From NCBI GenBank assembly GCA_963729815.1, contig CAVSPU010000002.1, positions 1,240,001-1,304,000 on the forward strand: a DNA stretch of 64,000 bases. The letters run 5' to 3'. Of the stretch, positions 52,010-60,243 are shown piece after piece. Under the pieces are notes generated by a model. That model searched no databases. It was not told the origin of the DNA and worked only from the letters and a program-made list of their open reading frames with translations. How positions within the stretch are numbered: the stretch's first letter is position 1; each line of letters opens with the position of its first letter. Source of the DNA: DAHUXN01 sp963729815 (lineage in GTDB: Bacteria; Acidobacteriota; Terriglobia; Acidiferrales; UBA7541). A program made the position numbers and the translations under genes.

Positions 52010-52828
52010 CTAGCGCCTCGGAAATCGTTCTTTCGTCGAACCGCTTCGTTTGCGCGCGTAGAAATTCCGCGGCTTCGCCTTCGGCGCGCTTCGCGGCGCG
52101 CGCGCAATTTCATTGGGGGCTTCCGGATGGCGTTCCGCTCGTGTCAGTGCGCGATCGAGCTCGCTCACTTCTTCGCTCGTCAGATGCCTGTACTCCCCCG
52201 GTCCGAGCGCGCCCAATTCCAGATACCCGATGGTGATTCGCTTCACTTTGTCCACCGGATGTCCGCTGGCGAATAGCGCCTGTCGGAATTTGTCCTTCGT
52301 CGCGCCGGAGAGCGTCACTTGCCACCATCCGCCCGGCAACCCTTTCGCGCGTTGCATTTTCGCGTGGCCCTTTTGCTCCGCGTCGCGTATCTCCGTCTCG
52401 CCCAGCGCCTTGGAAATCTTGCAGAGATACACCTGAGGCAGCGTGTGCGCGCGCATCATGCGGTTCGCGAGATCCCCATCGTTCGTCAGCAGCAGCAGCC
52501 CAGACGCGTGATATTCCAACCGCCCCACCGGGAAAACTCGCCCCGGCACGCCGTGCAGAAAATCCGCGATGGTCCGCCGGCCTTCCGGGTCGCGCATCGT
52601 CGCAACCACGCCGACGGGCTTGTCGAGCGCGATGTAAACCTTCGTCTCGCTCGGCCGCAGCAGCTTCCCCGACACGCGAATGTGATCGCGCCCCGCGTCG
52701 GCCTTCGTGCCCAACTCGGTCACCACCTGCCCGTTCACCGCCACTTGCCCCGACGAAATCAGCTCTTCGGCGCTCCGCCGTGAAGCGACGCCCGCGCGCG
52801 CGATGATTTTCTGCAGCCGCTCTTCCAT
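52010..52828 (-). CDS. rluB: RluB/RsuA-family pseudouridine synthase with Glu at the catalytic Asp position
   Basis: A 272-aa rRNA pseudouridine synthase. It has an S4 RNA-binding domain at the N terminus (RLQKIIARAGVASRRSAEELI, GQVAVNGQVV) and the synthase domain with IALDKPVGVVATMRDPEGR, GVPGRVFPVGRLEYHASGLLLL and ITIGYLELGALGPGEYRHL. In this family the motif is normally GRLD with the catalytic Asp; here it reads GRLE, and the GAA codon confirms it. The tail is basic and Ala/Arg-rich. It follows scpB in the widespread scpA-scpB-rluB order. Whether Glu is functional is open. Confidence 0.9.
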   Translation of the reverse strand: MEERLQKIIARAGVASRRSAEELISSGQVAVNGQVVTELGTKADAGRDHIRVSGKLLRPSETKVYIALDKPVGVVATMRDPEGRRTIADFLHGVPGRVFPVGRLEYHASGLLLLTNDGDLANRMMRAHTLPQVYLCKISKALGETEIRDAEQKGHAKMQRAKGLPGGWWQVTLSGATKDKFRQALFASGHPVDKVKRITIGYLELGALGPGEYRHLTSEEVSELDRALTRAERHPEAPNEIARAPRSAPKAKPRNFYARKRSGSTKERFPRR

Positions 52829-52860
52829 GGAATTCCGTTCATCCGATCTTCGGCGTGGCC

Positions 52861-53634
52861 CTACGCGCCCGCTGCCCTGCCCTGAACATCGTCTTCTGGA
52901 GAGTCTTGCTCCGCTGCCCCAATCTCTCGCGGCGCCGTCTCCGTCGAACTGCTCTCCGCCGCGCCGCTTTCGGCTGTCAAATTCTCTGGCGTCGCTGCCA
53001 CTTCCACACTACTTCCGCGAGACGCATCTCCCGGTCCCTCTTGTATGCTCTCTTGTGATTCTCCCGGCTCAATCGGCGCAATGCCCTCATCCGCGCCCAG
53101 CGCCGCCTGCGCCAGTTGCTCGAATTCCTTCAAGCTCGGCAGCTCGTCCAAATCCGCCAGCCCAAACCGCATCAGGAAATCCTTCGACGTGCGGTACAAA
53201 ATCGGCCGCCCCACTGCTTCTTTGCGCCCCGCCGTCGTGATCAGCCGACGCTCCAGCAGCGTCTTCACCACGCCACCGCAATTCACGCCGCGAATCTCGT
53301 TGATTTCCGGCAGCGTCGCCGGCTGTTTGTACGCAATCACCGAAAGCGTTTCGAGCGCCGGAATCGTCAGCCGCAGCGGCGGCCGCAAGCCCTTGATGAA
53401 TCGGCGCACGACGTCATGGTGCTGCGCCTTCGTGTACATCTTCCAGCCGCCCGCCACTTTGCGAATTTCGACACCGCGCTCTTCCACCGCGTACGACGCC
53501 ACCAGACGGTCGAGCGCCGCCCGCACTTCCGTCTTCTCGCCGCCCACCGCCGCCATAATCTGGTCGATGGTCGCCGGCTCGTCCGCCGCGTAAATAATCG
53601 CTTCCAGCGCGCTCTGCAGTTCCTGTTCCGTCAT
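52861..53634 (-). CDS. scpB: Segregation and condensation protein B
   Basis: ScpB dimerises and binds ScpA to regulate the SMC condensin complex. The 257-aa protein has two winged helices with LQSALEAIIYAADEPATIDQIMAAV, YRFVTKP-like EIRKVAGGWKMYTKAQHHDVVRRFI, LRLTIPALETLSVIAYKQPATLPEINEIRGVN and GRPILYRTSKDFLMRFGLADL. The C-terminal about 75 residues are acidic and Ser/Glu/Ala-rich, probably disordered. Confidence 0.95.
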   Translation of the reverse strand: MTEQELQSALEAIIYAADEPATIDQIMAAVGGEKTEVRAALDRLVASYAVEERGVEIRKVAGGWKMYTKAQHHDVVRRFIKGLRPPLRLTIPALETLSVIAYKQPATLPEINEIRGVNCGGVVKTLLERRLITTAGRKEAVGRPILYRTSKDFLMRFGLADLDELPSLKEFEQLAQAALGADEGIAPIEPGESQESIQEGPGDASRGSSVEVAATPENLTAESGAAESSSTETAPREIGAAEQDSPEDDVQGRAAGA

Positions 53635-53660
53635 GGACTCTCTTGCCCTTTGCTTCCCTT

Positions 53661-53708
53661 GTAGCTCACGTCCCGTTCCGGCGCCTTATGCCGGAACTGA
53701 CGTAAGGC
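53661..53708. repeat. Stem-loop repeat of the GTAGCTCA type, copy 1
   Basis: GTAGCTCACGTCCCGTTCCGGC and GCCGGAACTGACGTAAGGC can form an imperfect hairpin. A second copy with compensating changes is at 62155-62198. It lies between scpB and scpA. Confidence 0.6.
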
Positions 53709-53722
53709 CTTCCGCCGTTTTA

Positions 53723-54511
53723 TTACAAATATTCTTCGTCGATCTTCGCGATCGCTTCCCCGCCCTCGAACACCACATCGAACATTTTGTGCTTCCGCAG
53801 CAGAACGTCGCCAAACATCTTTTCCTGCACCAGCGCGACCGCTTGCATCCTCACCATTTCAAGCACGGCCAGCAGCGCCACAATCATCGCACGCCGCGAG
53901 GGGCACGCCTCGAAAAATCCCACCAGCGACACCGCTTCCTCGCTCGTCAGCAGCCGCGCCCTCAATTGCTCCATCATCTGCGCGACCGTCACCACTTCGT
54001 GCGTCAGCTCGATCTTCGCAATTTCCCGCCGCCGCTCGAGCACTTGCTGGAACACTTTCACCAAGTCCACCAGCGACACAATCAGCTCGCCTTCCGTCTC
54101 CTCGCCTTCATAAAGCGACAGGTCCGGATGCGACCACACATTCGCTTCGAGCTGCTGCTTTTCGTAAAGCATCTGCGCGGCGTTTTTGAATTTCTCGTGC
54201 TCCAGCAGACGGTGAACCAATTCGTCGCGCGGGTCGCCCTGCTCCTCCGCCGGCGCCAGCGGATCCACCGGCAGCAGCATCTTCGACTTGATGTAAATCA
54301 GCGTAGCCGCCATGTAGAGAAAGTCCGCGGAAATATCCACGTTCAATTTTTCGAGCTGGTGCAGATAGTCGAGATACTGCTGCGTGAGTTTCGCGATCGG
54401 AATATTGTGGATGTCGATTTCCTGCTTGCGGACCAAATCCAGCAGCAAATCGAGCGGCCCTTCGTAGACCGGCAATTGAATCCTGTAATCGGGTTGTGCG
54501 TTCGCCGCCAT
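53723..54511 (-). CDS. scpA: Segregation and condensation protein A
   Basis: The kleisin subunit that bridges SMC heads. The 262-aa protein begins RIQLPVYEGPLDLLLDLVRKQEIDIHNIPI, followed by TQQYLDYLHQLEKLNVDISADFLYMAATLIYIKSKMLLP, the family core, and a C-terminal winged-helix segment ending EEYL. ATG 54511 gives the family N terminus; the open frame upstream to 54592 is not conserved in kind. It is followed by scpB and an rluB-like gene. Confidence 0.94.
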   Translation of the reverse strand: MAANAQPDYRIQLPVYEGPLDLLLDLVRKQEIDIHNIPIAKLTQQYLDYLHQLEKLNVDISADFLYMAATLIYIKSKMLLPVDPLAPAEEQGDPRDELVHRLLEHEKFKNAAQMLYEKQQLEANVWSHPDLSLYEGEETEGELIVSLVDLVKVFQQVLERRREIAKIELTHEVVTVAQMMEQLRARLLTSEEAVSLVGFFEACPSRRAMIVALLAVLEMVRMQAVALVQEKMFGDVLLRKHKMFDVVFEGGEAIAKIDEEYL

Positions 54512-54540
54512 ATCTTGCCGCCTCGATTCGTCCCCAGACT

Positions 54541-55017
54541 TTAGACCGGCGCGTACTTGCGCACCAGCAAAGAAATCGTCAGCCCGATGCAAAAGAGCAA
54601 CGCCAGCACGCCGCTCACTCTCGAAGCCAGCGGCATCGCCGCGCGCGCGTGCGGCACGTGCGTTAGCGGCAGCACGACAAAGTTCATGATGACGTAGACC
54701 ACGCCGCCGTAAACGATCCCGCTAATCGCCGCTCGTCGCGTCAAAATCAGCAGCTTGCGGCTCGCAAGATAAAAAATCACCGTCCAGGTCATCGCAATCG
54801 CGTAATGAATCGCCACTCCCAGCGCCACCGACGCGCCGCCCATGCTGAACGATTTGCCGTCAATCAATCCGCTCGCGATGTATTGAAAAATCATCTTCGG
54901 CGTGACGTGCCGGAACGCGTTGAAGATGATGTTTTCGGATATGTCCAGCGTCCCCGCGACCAATCCAATCCATAAGACGGTCCAGGCTCTGTGTCCTGTT
55001 GGCTTGCCACTAATCAC
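54541..55017 (-). CDS. Uncharacterised four-helix membrane protein
   Basis: 158 aa with four hydrophobic segments: VLWIGLVAGTLDISENIIF, GGASVALGVAIHYAIAMTWTVIFYL, GIVYGGVVYVIMNFVVLPL and VSGVLALLFCIGLTISLLV. The family resembles short YagU-like or DUF-type membrane proteins, but I cannot name it with certainty. It lies between trpS and scpA in the same direction. Confidence 0.7.
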   Translation of the reverse strand: MISGKPTGHRAWTVLWIGLVAGTLDISENIIFNAFRHVTPKMIFQYIASGLIDGKSFSMGGASVALGVAIHYAIAMTWTVIFYLASRKLLILTRRAAISGIVYGGVVYVIMNFVVLPLTHVPHARAAMPLASRVSGVLALLFCIGLTISLLVRKYAPV

Positions 55018-55087
55018 TTGTCACTCATCACTTATCACTCACCACTGCCTTCGATCCCGCCGCGACTTTGCTTTACCCCGAGCGCTC

Positions 55088-56395
55088 TCAGCGAGGGGCC
55101 TTCCCTTCAGCCGACGCCGCGCCTGTTCTCCCCGCGCCTTCCCAATTGAATACAGCCTTCCGCACGCGCTCCATCGTCTGCTCCGCGACTTTCTTCGCGC
55201 GCTTCGAGCCATCCTCCAACACGCCCCACACTTCCCGCGGATTCGCCTCGTACTTCGCGCGCCGCGCCTGAATCGGCTCGATCCATTTGATGAGGGCATC
55301 GGCCATCAGTTTTTTGCAGTCCACGCAGCCAATCGCCGCCGTTCGGCACTCGCGGTCCACGCGTTCGATCCGCGCGCAATCATCCGCGGATTTTTTTTCG
55401 GGGAATAAATTATGATACGCAAACACGGGACAAACTTCCGGCCGCCCGGGATCGGTCCGCCGCACGCGCTGCGGGTCGGTCATCATGTTGCGCGTCTTCG
55501 CACGAATCTCCTCCGGCGTGTCGCTCAGCCAGATCGCGTTCCCGTAACTCTTCGCCATCCGACGCCCATCCGTCCCTGGAACGCGAGGCGTTTCCGTGAG
55601 AATAACGTCGGGCTCTTGCAGGATCGTCGAATACCGGAAAAACTTTGCGAGGTCTCCCATCTCGTCGAGAAAATTACGATGTCCGATTTCAGCCGCGCGC
55701 TTTCGCGCCCCTTCGCGCACCATCTGGCGCAAGAAACTATGAAGTTCGTCTTGGGTGGCCGTTCGATCCGGAGGAAGAACCATCTCGATAACCTTGTCCA
55801 GGACGCGACGGTCAACAAACAATGCGTCGTCGATCTCGAATCCAAAGTTGAAGTTGAATCGCCGCACAATCTCTCTCGTCATCTCAATGTGCGGCGCCTG
55901 ATCCTCCCCCACCGGCACCAACAACTGCTGTCCCGGCTCCCCCGCTGCGGCGGGCAAGCCGTACATCACAATGTCCGCGCCCTGCAGCAGCGGATAACCC
56001 AAAAACCCGTACGTCCCCAAATCCTTGTCGCGCAGATTCTCGATCTGCTCTTTGTACGTTGGCACGCGCTCCAACCACGAGAGCGGCGTGATCATCGACA
56101 GCAGCAGATGCAGCTCCGCATGTTCCGGCACGCTCGACTGAATGAACAGCGTCGCTTTCGCCGGGTCCAGCCCCACCGCCAGCCAGTCCGTCGCCACTTC
56201 CAGCGTGTTCGACGCCACCTGCGAACTGTCCGCGTAATGCGTCGTCAGCGCGTGCCAGTCCGCCACGAAGTAGAAGCAGTCGTACTCCTCCTGCATCTTC
56301 AGCCAATTCGACAGCGCGCCGAAGTAATGCCCGATGTGCAGCCGCCCCGTCGGCCGCATCCCGCTCAGCACCCGCTTCCGTTTTTCTCTAGTCAC
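55088..56395 (-). CDS. trpS: Tryptophan-tRNA ligase, with a large insertion before the MSK motif
   Basis: Class I synthetase charging tRNA-Trp. 435 aa against about 330 in most bacteria. The HIGH motif is HIGH at 20-23 (GRLHIGHYFG), PTYKEQ, DIVMYGLP, VPVGEDQAPHIEMTREIVRRFN are conserved, and the KMSKS equivalent is RMAKS (residues 279-283). About 65 extra residues lie between RRFN and this motif (about 195-270, including DELHSFLRQMVREGARKR). The C terminus has two Cys (CVDCKK). ATG 56395 is the family start. Confidence 0.93.
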   Translation of the reverse strand: MTREKRKRVLSGMRPTGRLHIGHYFGALSNWLKMQEEYDCFYFVADWHALTTHYADSSQVASNTLEVATDWLAVGLDPAKATLFIQSSVPEHAELHLLLSMITPLSWLERVPTYKEQIENLRDKDLGTYGFLGYPLLQGADIVMYGLPAAAGEPGQQLLVPVGEDQAPHIEMTREIVRRFNFNFGFEIDDALFVDRRVLDKVIEMVLPPDRTATQDELHSFLRQMVREGARKRAAEIGHRNFLDEMGDLAKFFRYSTILQEPDVILTETPRVPGTDGRRMAKSYGNAIWLSDTPEEIRAKTRNMMTDPQRVRRTDPGRPEVCPVFAYHNLFPEKKSADDCARIERVDRECRTAAIGCVDCKKLMADALIKWIEPIQARRAKYEANPREVWGVLEDGSKRAKKVAEQTMERVRKAVFNWEGAGRTGAASAEGKAPR

Positions 56396-56429
56396 TCGTC
56401 ACTCGCTTGCCCTGAGGAACGAAGGGCCA

Positions 56430-56512
56430 CTAGCCACTTGCTTTCAACAGCTCCCGCGCAATCACCGTCCGCTGCATTTCGCTGGTGCCTTCATAAATCG
56501 TCAACACGCCCG
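56430..56512 (-). pseudogene. Relic 3' end of an acyl-CoA dehydrogenase gene
   Basis: Encodes VLTIYEGTSEMQRTVIAREL then LKASG and a stop, nearly identical to the C-terminal end of the complete acyl-CoA dehydrogenase immediately upstream (56581-57768). A 34-bp run (56455-56488) is identical. It includes the segment bearing the catalytic Glu, but nothing of the rest of the enzyme. Differences fall partly at third codon positions, suggesting a once functional second copy or a diverged duplication. A GGCCCTTCGA hairpin sits between the two copies. Confidence 0.7.
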
Positions 56513-56517
56513 TCGAA

Positions 56518-56541
56518 GGCCCTTCGATTTTTCGAAGGGCC
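56518..56541. repeat. 24-bp hairpin repeat next to the relic
   Basis: GGCCCTTCGA, TTTT, TCGAAGGGCC: a perfect 10-bp inverted repeat at the breakpoint between the relic and the intact acyl-CoA dehydrogenase gene. Related GAAGGG/CCCTTC sequences flank it (56421, 56573). Confidence 0.6.
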
Positions 56542-56580
56542 GAAGATCCTGAGCGCCTTCTGCGAAGGGCGTTCCAGCCG

Positions 56581-57768
56581 CTAGGCGTTTCCCTTGCTCC
56601 CCAGCAATTCACGCGCAATCACCGTCCGCTGCATTTCGCTGGTGCCCTCGTAAATCGTCAGCACACGCGCATCGCGATAGTATCTCTCGACATCGCTTTC
56701 GCGCGAATACCCCTGGCTTCCGTGTATCTGCACGGCCTTCGCGCACGCGCGATTCGCCATCTCGCTGGCGTACAATTTCGCGCGCGACGCTTGCCCGCCT
56801 GGGCGGGCCTGCCCGCCGCGATTCGCGCCGCCGGACGATGTTCCCTGATCCCTCATCCACGCCGCGTAGTACATCAGCCCGCGCGCCGCCTCGATCTCCG
56901 TCTGCATGTCCGCTAGCATGAACTGAATCGCCTGAAACTCGCCGATCGTCTTCCCAAACGCGCGCCGCTGCTTCGCGTATTTCACCGCCGCTTCAAACGC
57001 GCCCTGCGCCAGCCCCACCGACTGCGCCGCGATTCCCACGCGTCCGCCATCGAGCGCTTCGAGCGCGACTCTCAGTCCCTGCCCTTCCTCGCCCAGCCGG
57101 TTCGCGACGGGAACCCTGCAATCCGTCAGCGAAAGCTCCGCCGACTTCGAAATCCGCAGTCCCATCTTATCTTCATAGCGCGCCACGCGAAAACCCGGAA
57201 ACGTCGGCTCGACCAGAAACGCCGTCACGCCCTTAGCTCCCAGGGCGGGATCCGTCTTCGCGAACACCAGATAAATTCCCGTCTGCCCGCCGCTCGAAAC
57301 CCACGTCTTCGTCCCGTTCAACATGTAAAAGTCGCCGTCGCGCACGGCGCGCGCCTGTATCCCCGCCGCGTCCGAGCCCGCCTGCGGCTCCGTCAGGCAA
57401 AACGACCCCAGAATTTCGCCCTTCGCCAGCCGCGTCAGATATTTTTTCTTGTGCTCGTCGCTGCCGTGCTTCCAGATCGGCACGGCGGCCACCGAATTCG
57501 TCACGCTCAGCGTCACCGCCGTCGACGCGCACACCCGCGCCACTTCTTCCAGCATCACCACGTAGCTGACCGTGTCCATCCCCGCCCCGCCCCATTCTTC
57601 GGGGATGAGCATTCCGCAACAGCCCAGCTCGCCCAGTTTGCGCAGCTCCGCCGCGGGAAATTTCTCCTCGCGCTCGTACGCGCGCAGCACGGGACGCATC
57701 TCCGTCTCCATGAACTGGCGCACCGTGTCGCGCAGTATCTTCTGATCCGAGTTGAGCGAAAAATCCAT
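56581..57768 (-). CDS. Acyl-CoA dehydrogenase
   Basis: FAD flavoprotein that introduces the alpha-beta double bond in acyl-CoA during beta-oxidation or branched-chain amino-acid breakdown. The 395-aa protein has SFCLTEPQAGSDAA (126-134 region), WVSSGGQTGIYLVFA, GGRVGIAAQSVGLAQGAFE, QRRAFGKTIGEFQAIQFMLADM and the catalytic base Glu374 in TIYEGTSEMQR. Residues about 309-329 form a Gly/Arg/Ser-rich insertion (SSGGANRGGQARPGGQASR) encoded by a GC palindrome, where relatives have a shorter loop. Substrate class not determinable. Confidence 0.93.
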   Translation of the reverse strand: MDFSLNSDQKILRDTVRQFMETEMRPVLRAYEREEKFPAAELRKLGELGCCGMLIPEEWGGAGMDTVSYVVMLEEVARVCASTAVTLSVTNSVAAVPIWKHGSDEHKKKYLTRLAKGEILGSFCLTEPQAGSDAAGIQARAVRDGDFYMLNGTKTWVSSGGQTGIYLVFAKTDPALGAKGVTAFLVEPTFPGFRVARYEDKMGLRISKSAELSLTDCRVPVANRLGEEGQGLRVALEALDGGRVGIAAQSVGLAQGAFEAAVKYAKQRRAFGKTIGEFQAIQFMLADMQTEIEAARGLMYYAAWMRDQGTSSGGANRGGQARPGGQASRAKLYASEMANRACAKAVQIHGSQGYSRESDVERYYRDARVLTIYEGTSEMQRTVIARELLGSKGNA

Positions 57769-57930
57769 CCGGCAGGTGTAAACCCGATGCTAGCACAGCA
57801 TCGCCAAATCGCGGAGACCTGCCCTGCAGACAAAAGAAAGCATTCCTGGCGCCAGCGGTGCTGGGGATCAGCGCCGGCGCCAGAAATTTCCCGCTTTTCT
57901 ATCGCTTCAAACGCCTAACTACAACCGTGA

Positions 57931-58830
57931 TTAGTGCCCGCCGTCCCAGCCATGCCCGTTGCCATGACTGAAATCGAACAGGTCCATCAAATCGCTGATC
58001 GCCGGGCTATTCTTCGGCACATAGGGATCGGCCTTGCTCGCGATCGGATTAGGATCATTGTCGCGGCCGATGCTGCTGACCGGCGGCAAGTTCCAATTTG
58101 CCTCGATGAATTTCAAAATCGAGACATGGTCCGCATATTCGTGCGAAATATGCCCGGCATCCGTATACGGCGAAACCACAATCAGCGGAATGCGCGTGCC
58201 GTCGCCGAAGAAATCCAGCGGCTGAACGTACCCCGAATCGTAATATCCGCCCCCTTCATCCGCCGTGACAAAAATCGCCGTGCTTTGCCACAGCTTGGGA
58301 TTCGCCTGCACCATATCAATGATTTTCTTCGCGAAGCCTTCGAACAAATCGAACTTCGACGAAGCTGGATGCCCGTCCACCAATCCGCTTGGCTTGACGA
58401 ACGACACTGCCGGCAGCGTCCCATCCTGAATGTCGTCGTACAGGTTCGCCGTATCCTGCAAGTGCGCCGTGCGGACGGCCACATTCGTCATGATCGACGT
58501 CGCATACTGCTCGAAATTGCAGATGTTGCAGTACGTGTTGGTGGAGGCGTAGGGATTCGCCACGTAATTGTTCCACCCGTCGCCGTAGTACTTCCACGAA
58601 ATATTCGCGGCCAGCAGTTCGTCGCCAATTGTCCGCAGATTCGACGGTGGAACTGTGAATGTGGTGCCTTTCGGGTCTCCGAAAGCTACGGTTCCATCTC
58701 CGTAGTATCCGGGGTTGTAATTGTTCAGCAGGTAGTAGTGGCGGCCTGACAGTTTGGATTGATTGGCCGCGCAAGCGATGCGAGGTAATTTTCGACCTCC
58801 TCTACTCCCGGTTGGGTCGGGTCCGCGCAC
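57931..58830 (-). CDS. C-terminal part of a frameshifted phosphoesterase
   Basis: Reads as the end of a PF04185-type phosphoesterase: GRHYYLLNNYNPGYYGDG, TIGDELLAANISWKYYGDGW, LPAVSFVKPSGLVDGHPASS, TAIFVTADEGGGYYDSGYV and RIPLIVVSPYTDAGHISHEYADHVSILKFIE. The domain is in a different frame from the N-terminal part and becomes homologous only from about 58745; residues upstream of that (to ATG 58830) are out-of-frame read-through. Together the two parts make one protein of about 665 aa. A single-base loss or a sequencing error is likely; it would be translated as one chain only by frameshifting. Confidence 0.75.
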   Translation of the reverse strand: MRGPDPTGSRGGRKLPRIACAANQSKLSGRHYYLLNNYNPGYYGDGTVAFGDPKGTTFTVPPSNLRTIGDELLAANISWKYYGDGWNNYVANPYASTNTYCNICNFEQYATSIMTNVAVRTAHLQDTANLYDDIQDGTLPAVSFVKPSGLVDGHPASSKFDLFEGFAKKIIDMVQANPKLWQSTAIFVTADEGGGYYDSGYVQPLDFFGDGTRIPLIVVSPYTDAGHISHEYADHVSILKFIEANWNLPPVSSIGRDNDPNPIASKADPYVPKNSPAISDLMDLFDFSHGNGHGWDGGH

Positions 58831-59936
58831 TCGCTGTACGATCCGCCCGAATAACCATCCTGCGTGTACCAGTTATTCGTGCTCGCGAGCGGGTCCGGGT
58901 CCTCGATTTCGTTCGATGGCGGCGCAATCGCGTTTCCCTTGCCGTCTGTGAACGATATCGCATAGCCCGTGCCCATCATGATGTGATTCGCGCCGGTCCC
59001 GCCCATCACCGCCTGGTGATAATTGTCGCTGAACGAATAATGGTCGGCTAGGTACTTGAAGTACGGAACGTCTCCCTCTGCCATGTTGTAAAAGCCCATG
59101 GACGTCGCGCCCTCGCCGCTTGGCGCATCATAAGCCGGCGATCCCGGCGCCTTGCCGTTGCTTCCCGCGCCGATCGTCACCTCGACCCACGGGAACAAAT
59201 CGGCTCTGCATCCGCTTGGATTCCACTGCGTTGCATATTCTGAATTGCAATCCATTTGCTGCCACATCTGATAGAAACGGTGTACGGGGCTCGCTGCATA
59301 TGCATCGTAAGGAACGCCAGGCGTCAATTGGAACGGGCCGGGTAGCAATTGAGTCGCTCCTTCGCCGTCATACGAAATGCGCGCATCCGGCACGTTGCCC
59401 GGTTGTCCTGTTCCTCCCGTCGTCAGAAATTTGTAGTAGCCAGGCGCTAATCCATTTTCCGCGGACATAGCCTGCGCCACGGTGGAAAAAAGATCCGTCG
59501 TTGGCCCGCCGGTGAGCGGCGTGGGCAGCACCGGAAACAGCGACTTCGCCATGGGGCTTTCCTCGAACGGTTCCGGGCTTAGGTCCAGCGCCGAATATTG
59601 CTCGGCCAGCGAGTAATTCGGTCCTGGAGTCCCGTCTCTGTTGACGATTCCTTCCGAACGCAAATTCCAAATCGTCTGGTTATCCTTCGGCTTGTACGTC
59701 GCGAAGAGATGATCGAATGTCCGGTTTTCGCCGATAATCACGATGACGTGTTTAATTGGCGTGCGCGTTCGACTGTCCGCGCTGCTCGCGTTTCCTCCGT
59801 TTTGGCCGTTCCCGTGCCCGTTCGCACTGGCCGGAATCGGCACTCCCAGCGTCAACAACTGCACCGCCATCACAAGACACACCATCTGTTTCACGCTCAA
59901 AGAGCAGACTTTCCGAGCGATTGATTCCATACTCAT
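58725..59936 (-). CDS. N-terminal part of a frameshifted secreted phosphoesterase
   Basis: 403 codons to a TGA at 58725. The signal peptide (MVCLVMAVQLLTLGVPIPASA) is followed by RTPIKHVIVIIGENRTFDHLFATY, the metal-binding N-terminal motif of the phospholipase C/acid-phosphatase (AcpA-like) phosphoesterase family, and HQAVMGGTGANHIMMGTGYA. Homology continues to INPNCQA, where the family runs on into HYYLLNNYNPGY, here found one frame away. ATG 59936 has AGAAGGAGC upstream. Secreted phosphate-ester hydrolase; substrate unknown. Confidence 0.75.
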   Translation of the reverse strand: MSMESIARKVCSLSVKQMVCLVMAVQLLTLGVPIPASANGHGNGQNGGNASSADSRTRTPIKHVIVIIGENRTFDHLFATYKPKDNQTIWNLRSEGIVNRDGTPGPNYSLAEQYSALDLSPEPFEESPMAKSLFPVLPTPLTGGPTTDLFSTVAQAMSAENGLAPGYYKFLTTGGTGQPGNVPDARISYDGEGATQLLPGPFQLTPGVPYDAYAASPVHRFYQMWQQMDCNSEYATQWNPSGCRADLFPWVEVTIGAGSNGKAPGSPAYDAPSGEGATSMGFYNMAEGDVPYFKYLADHYSFSDNYHQAVMGGTGANHIMMGTGYAISFTDGKGNAIAPPSNEIEDPDPLASTNNWYTQDGYSGGSYSECADPTQPGVEEVENYLASLARPINPNCQAATTTC

Positions 59937-60243
59937 CGATAGCTCCTTCTGGGGAAAGTCGCGGAATCGTCAGCGCGGCCGGTACGCTTCGATCCCGTGC
60001 GCTGCCCTTGTAGTCCCCCAACATGAAAGAGCTGCTAACGAATGGTTACTGGCGGGAAAATTTGCGGCGAATCCTCTGCGACATTTGTGAACGACCTGCA
60101 ACACTACGGAAGAGCCATCACGGAAGGTGTGTCGCTATTTTTCTTGAAACGGTTCAGTCCCTGCATTCCTGCGCCAGGATTTCGCGCGCGACTCTTGCTT
60201 GGGCGTATGTGCATGCCGCGCGTTACCAGAGATCTTTTCGCTC
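59937..60243. other. Intergenic region upstream of the phosphoesterase gene
   Basis: 307 bases between the LytTR regulator stop and the phosphoesterase start. Apart from the ribosome site at about 59945 I see no gene, hairpin or repeat. Short open frames present on the plus strand lack ribosome sites and have no sensible composition. Confidence 0.5.
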
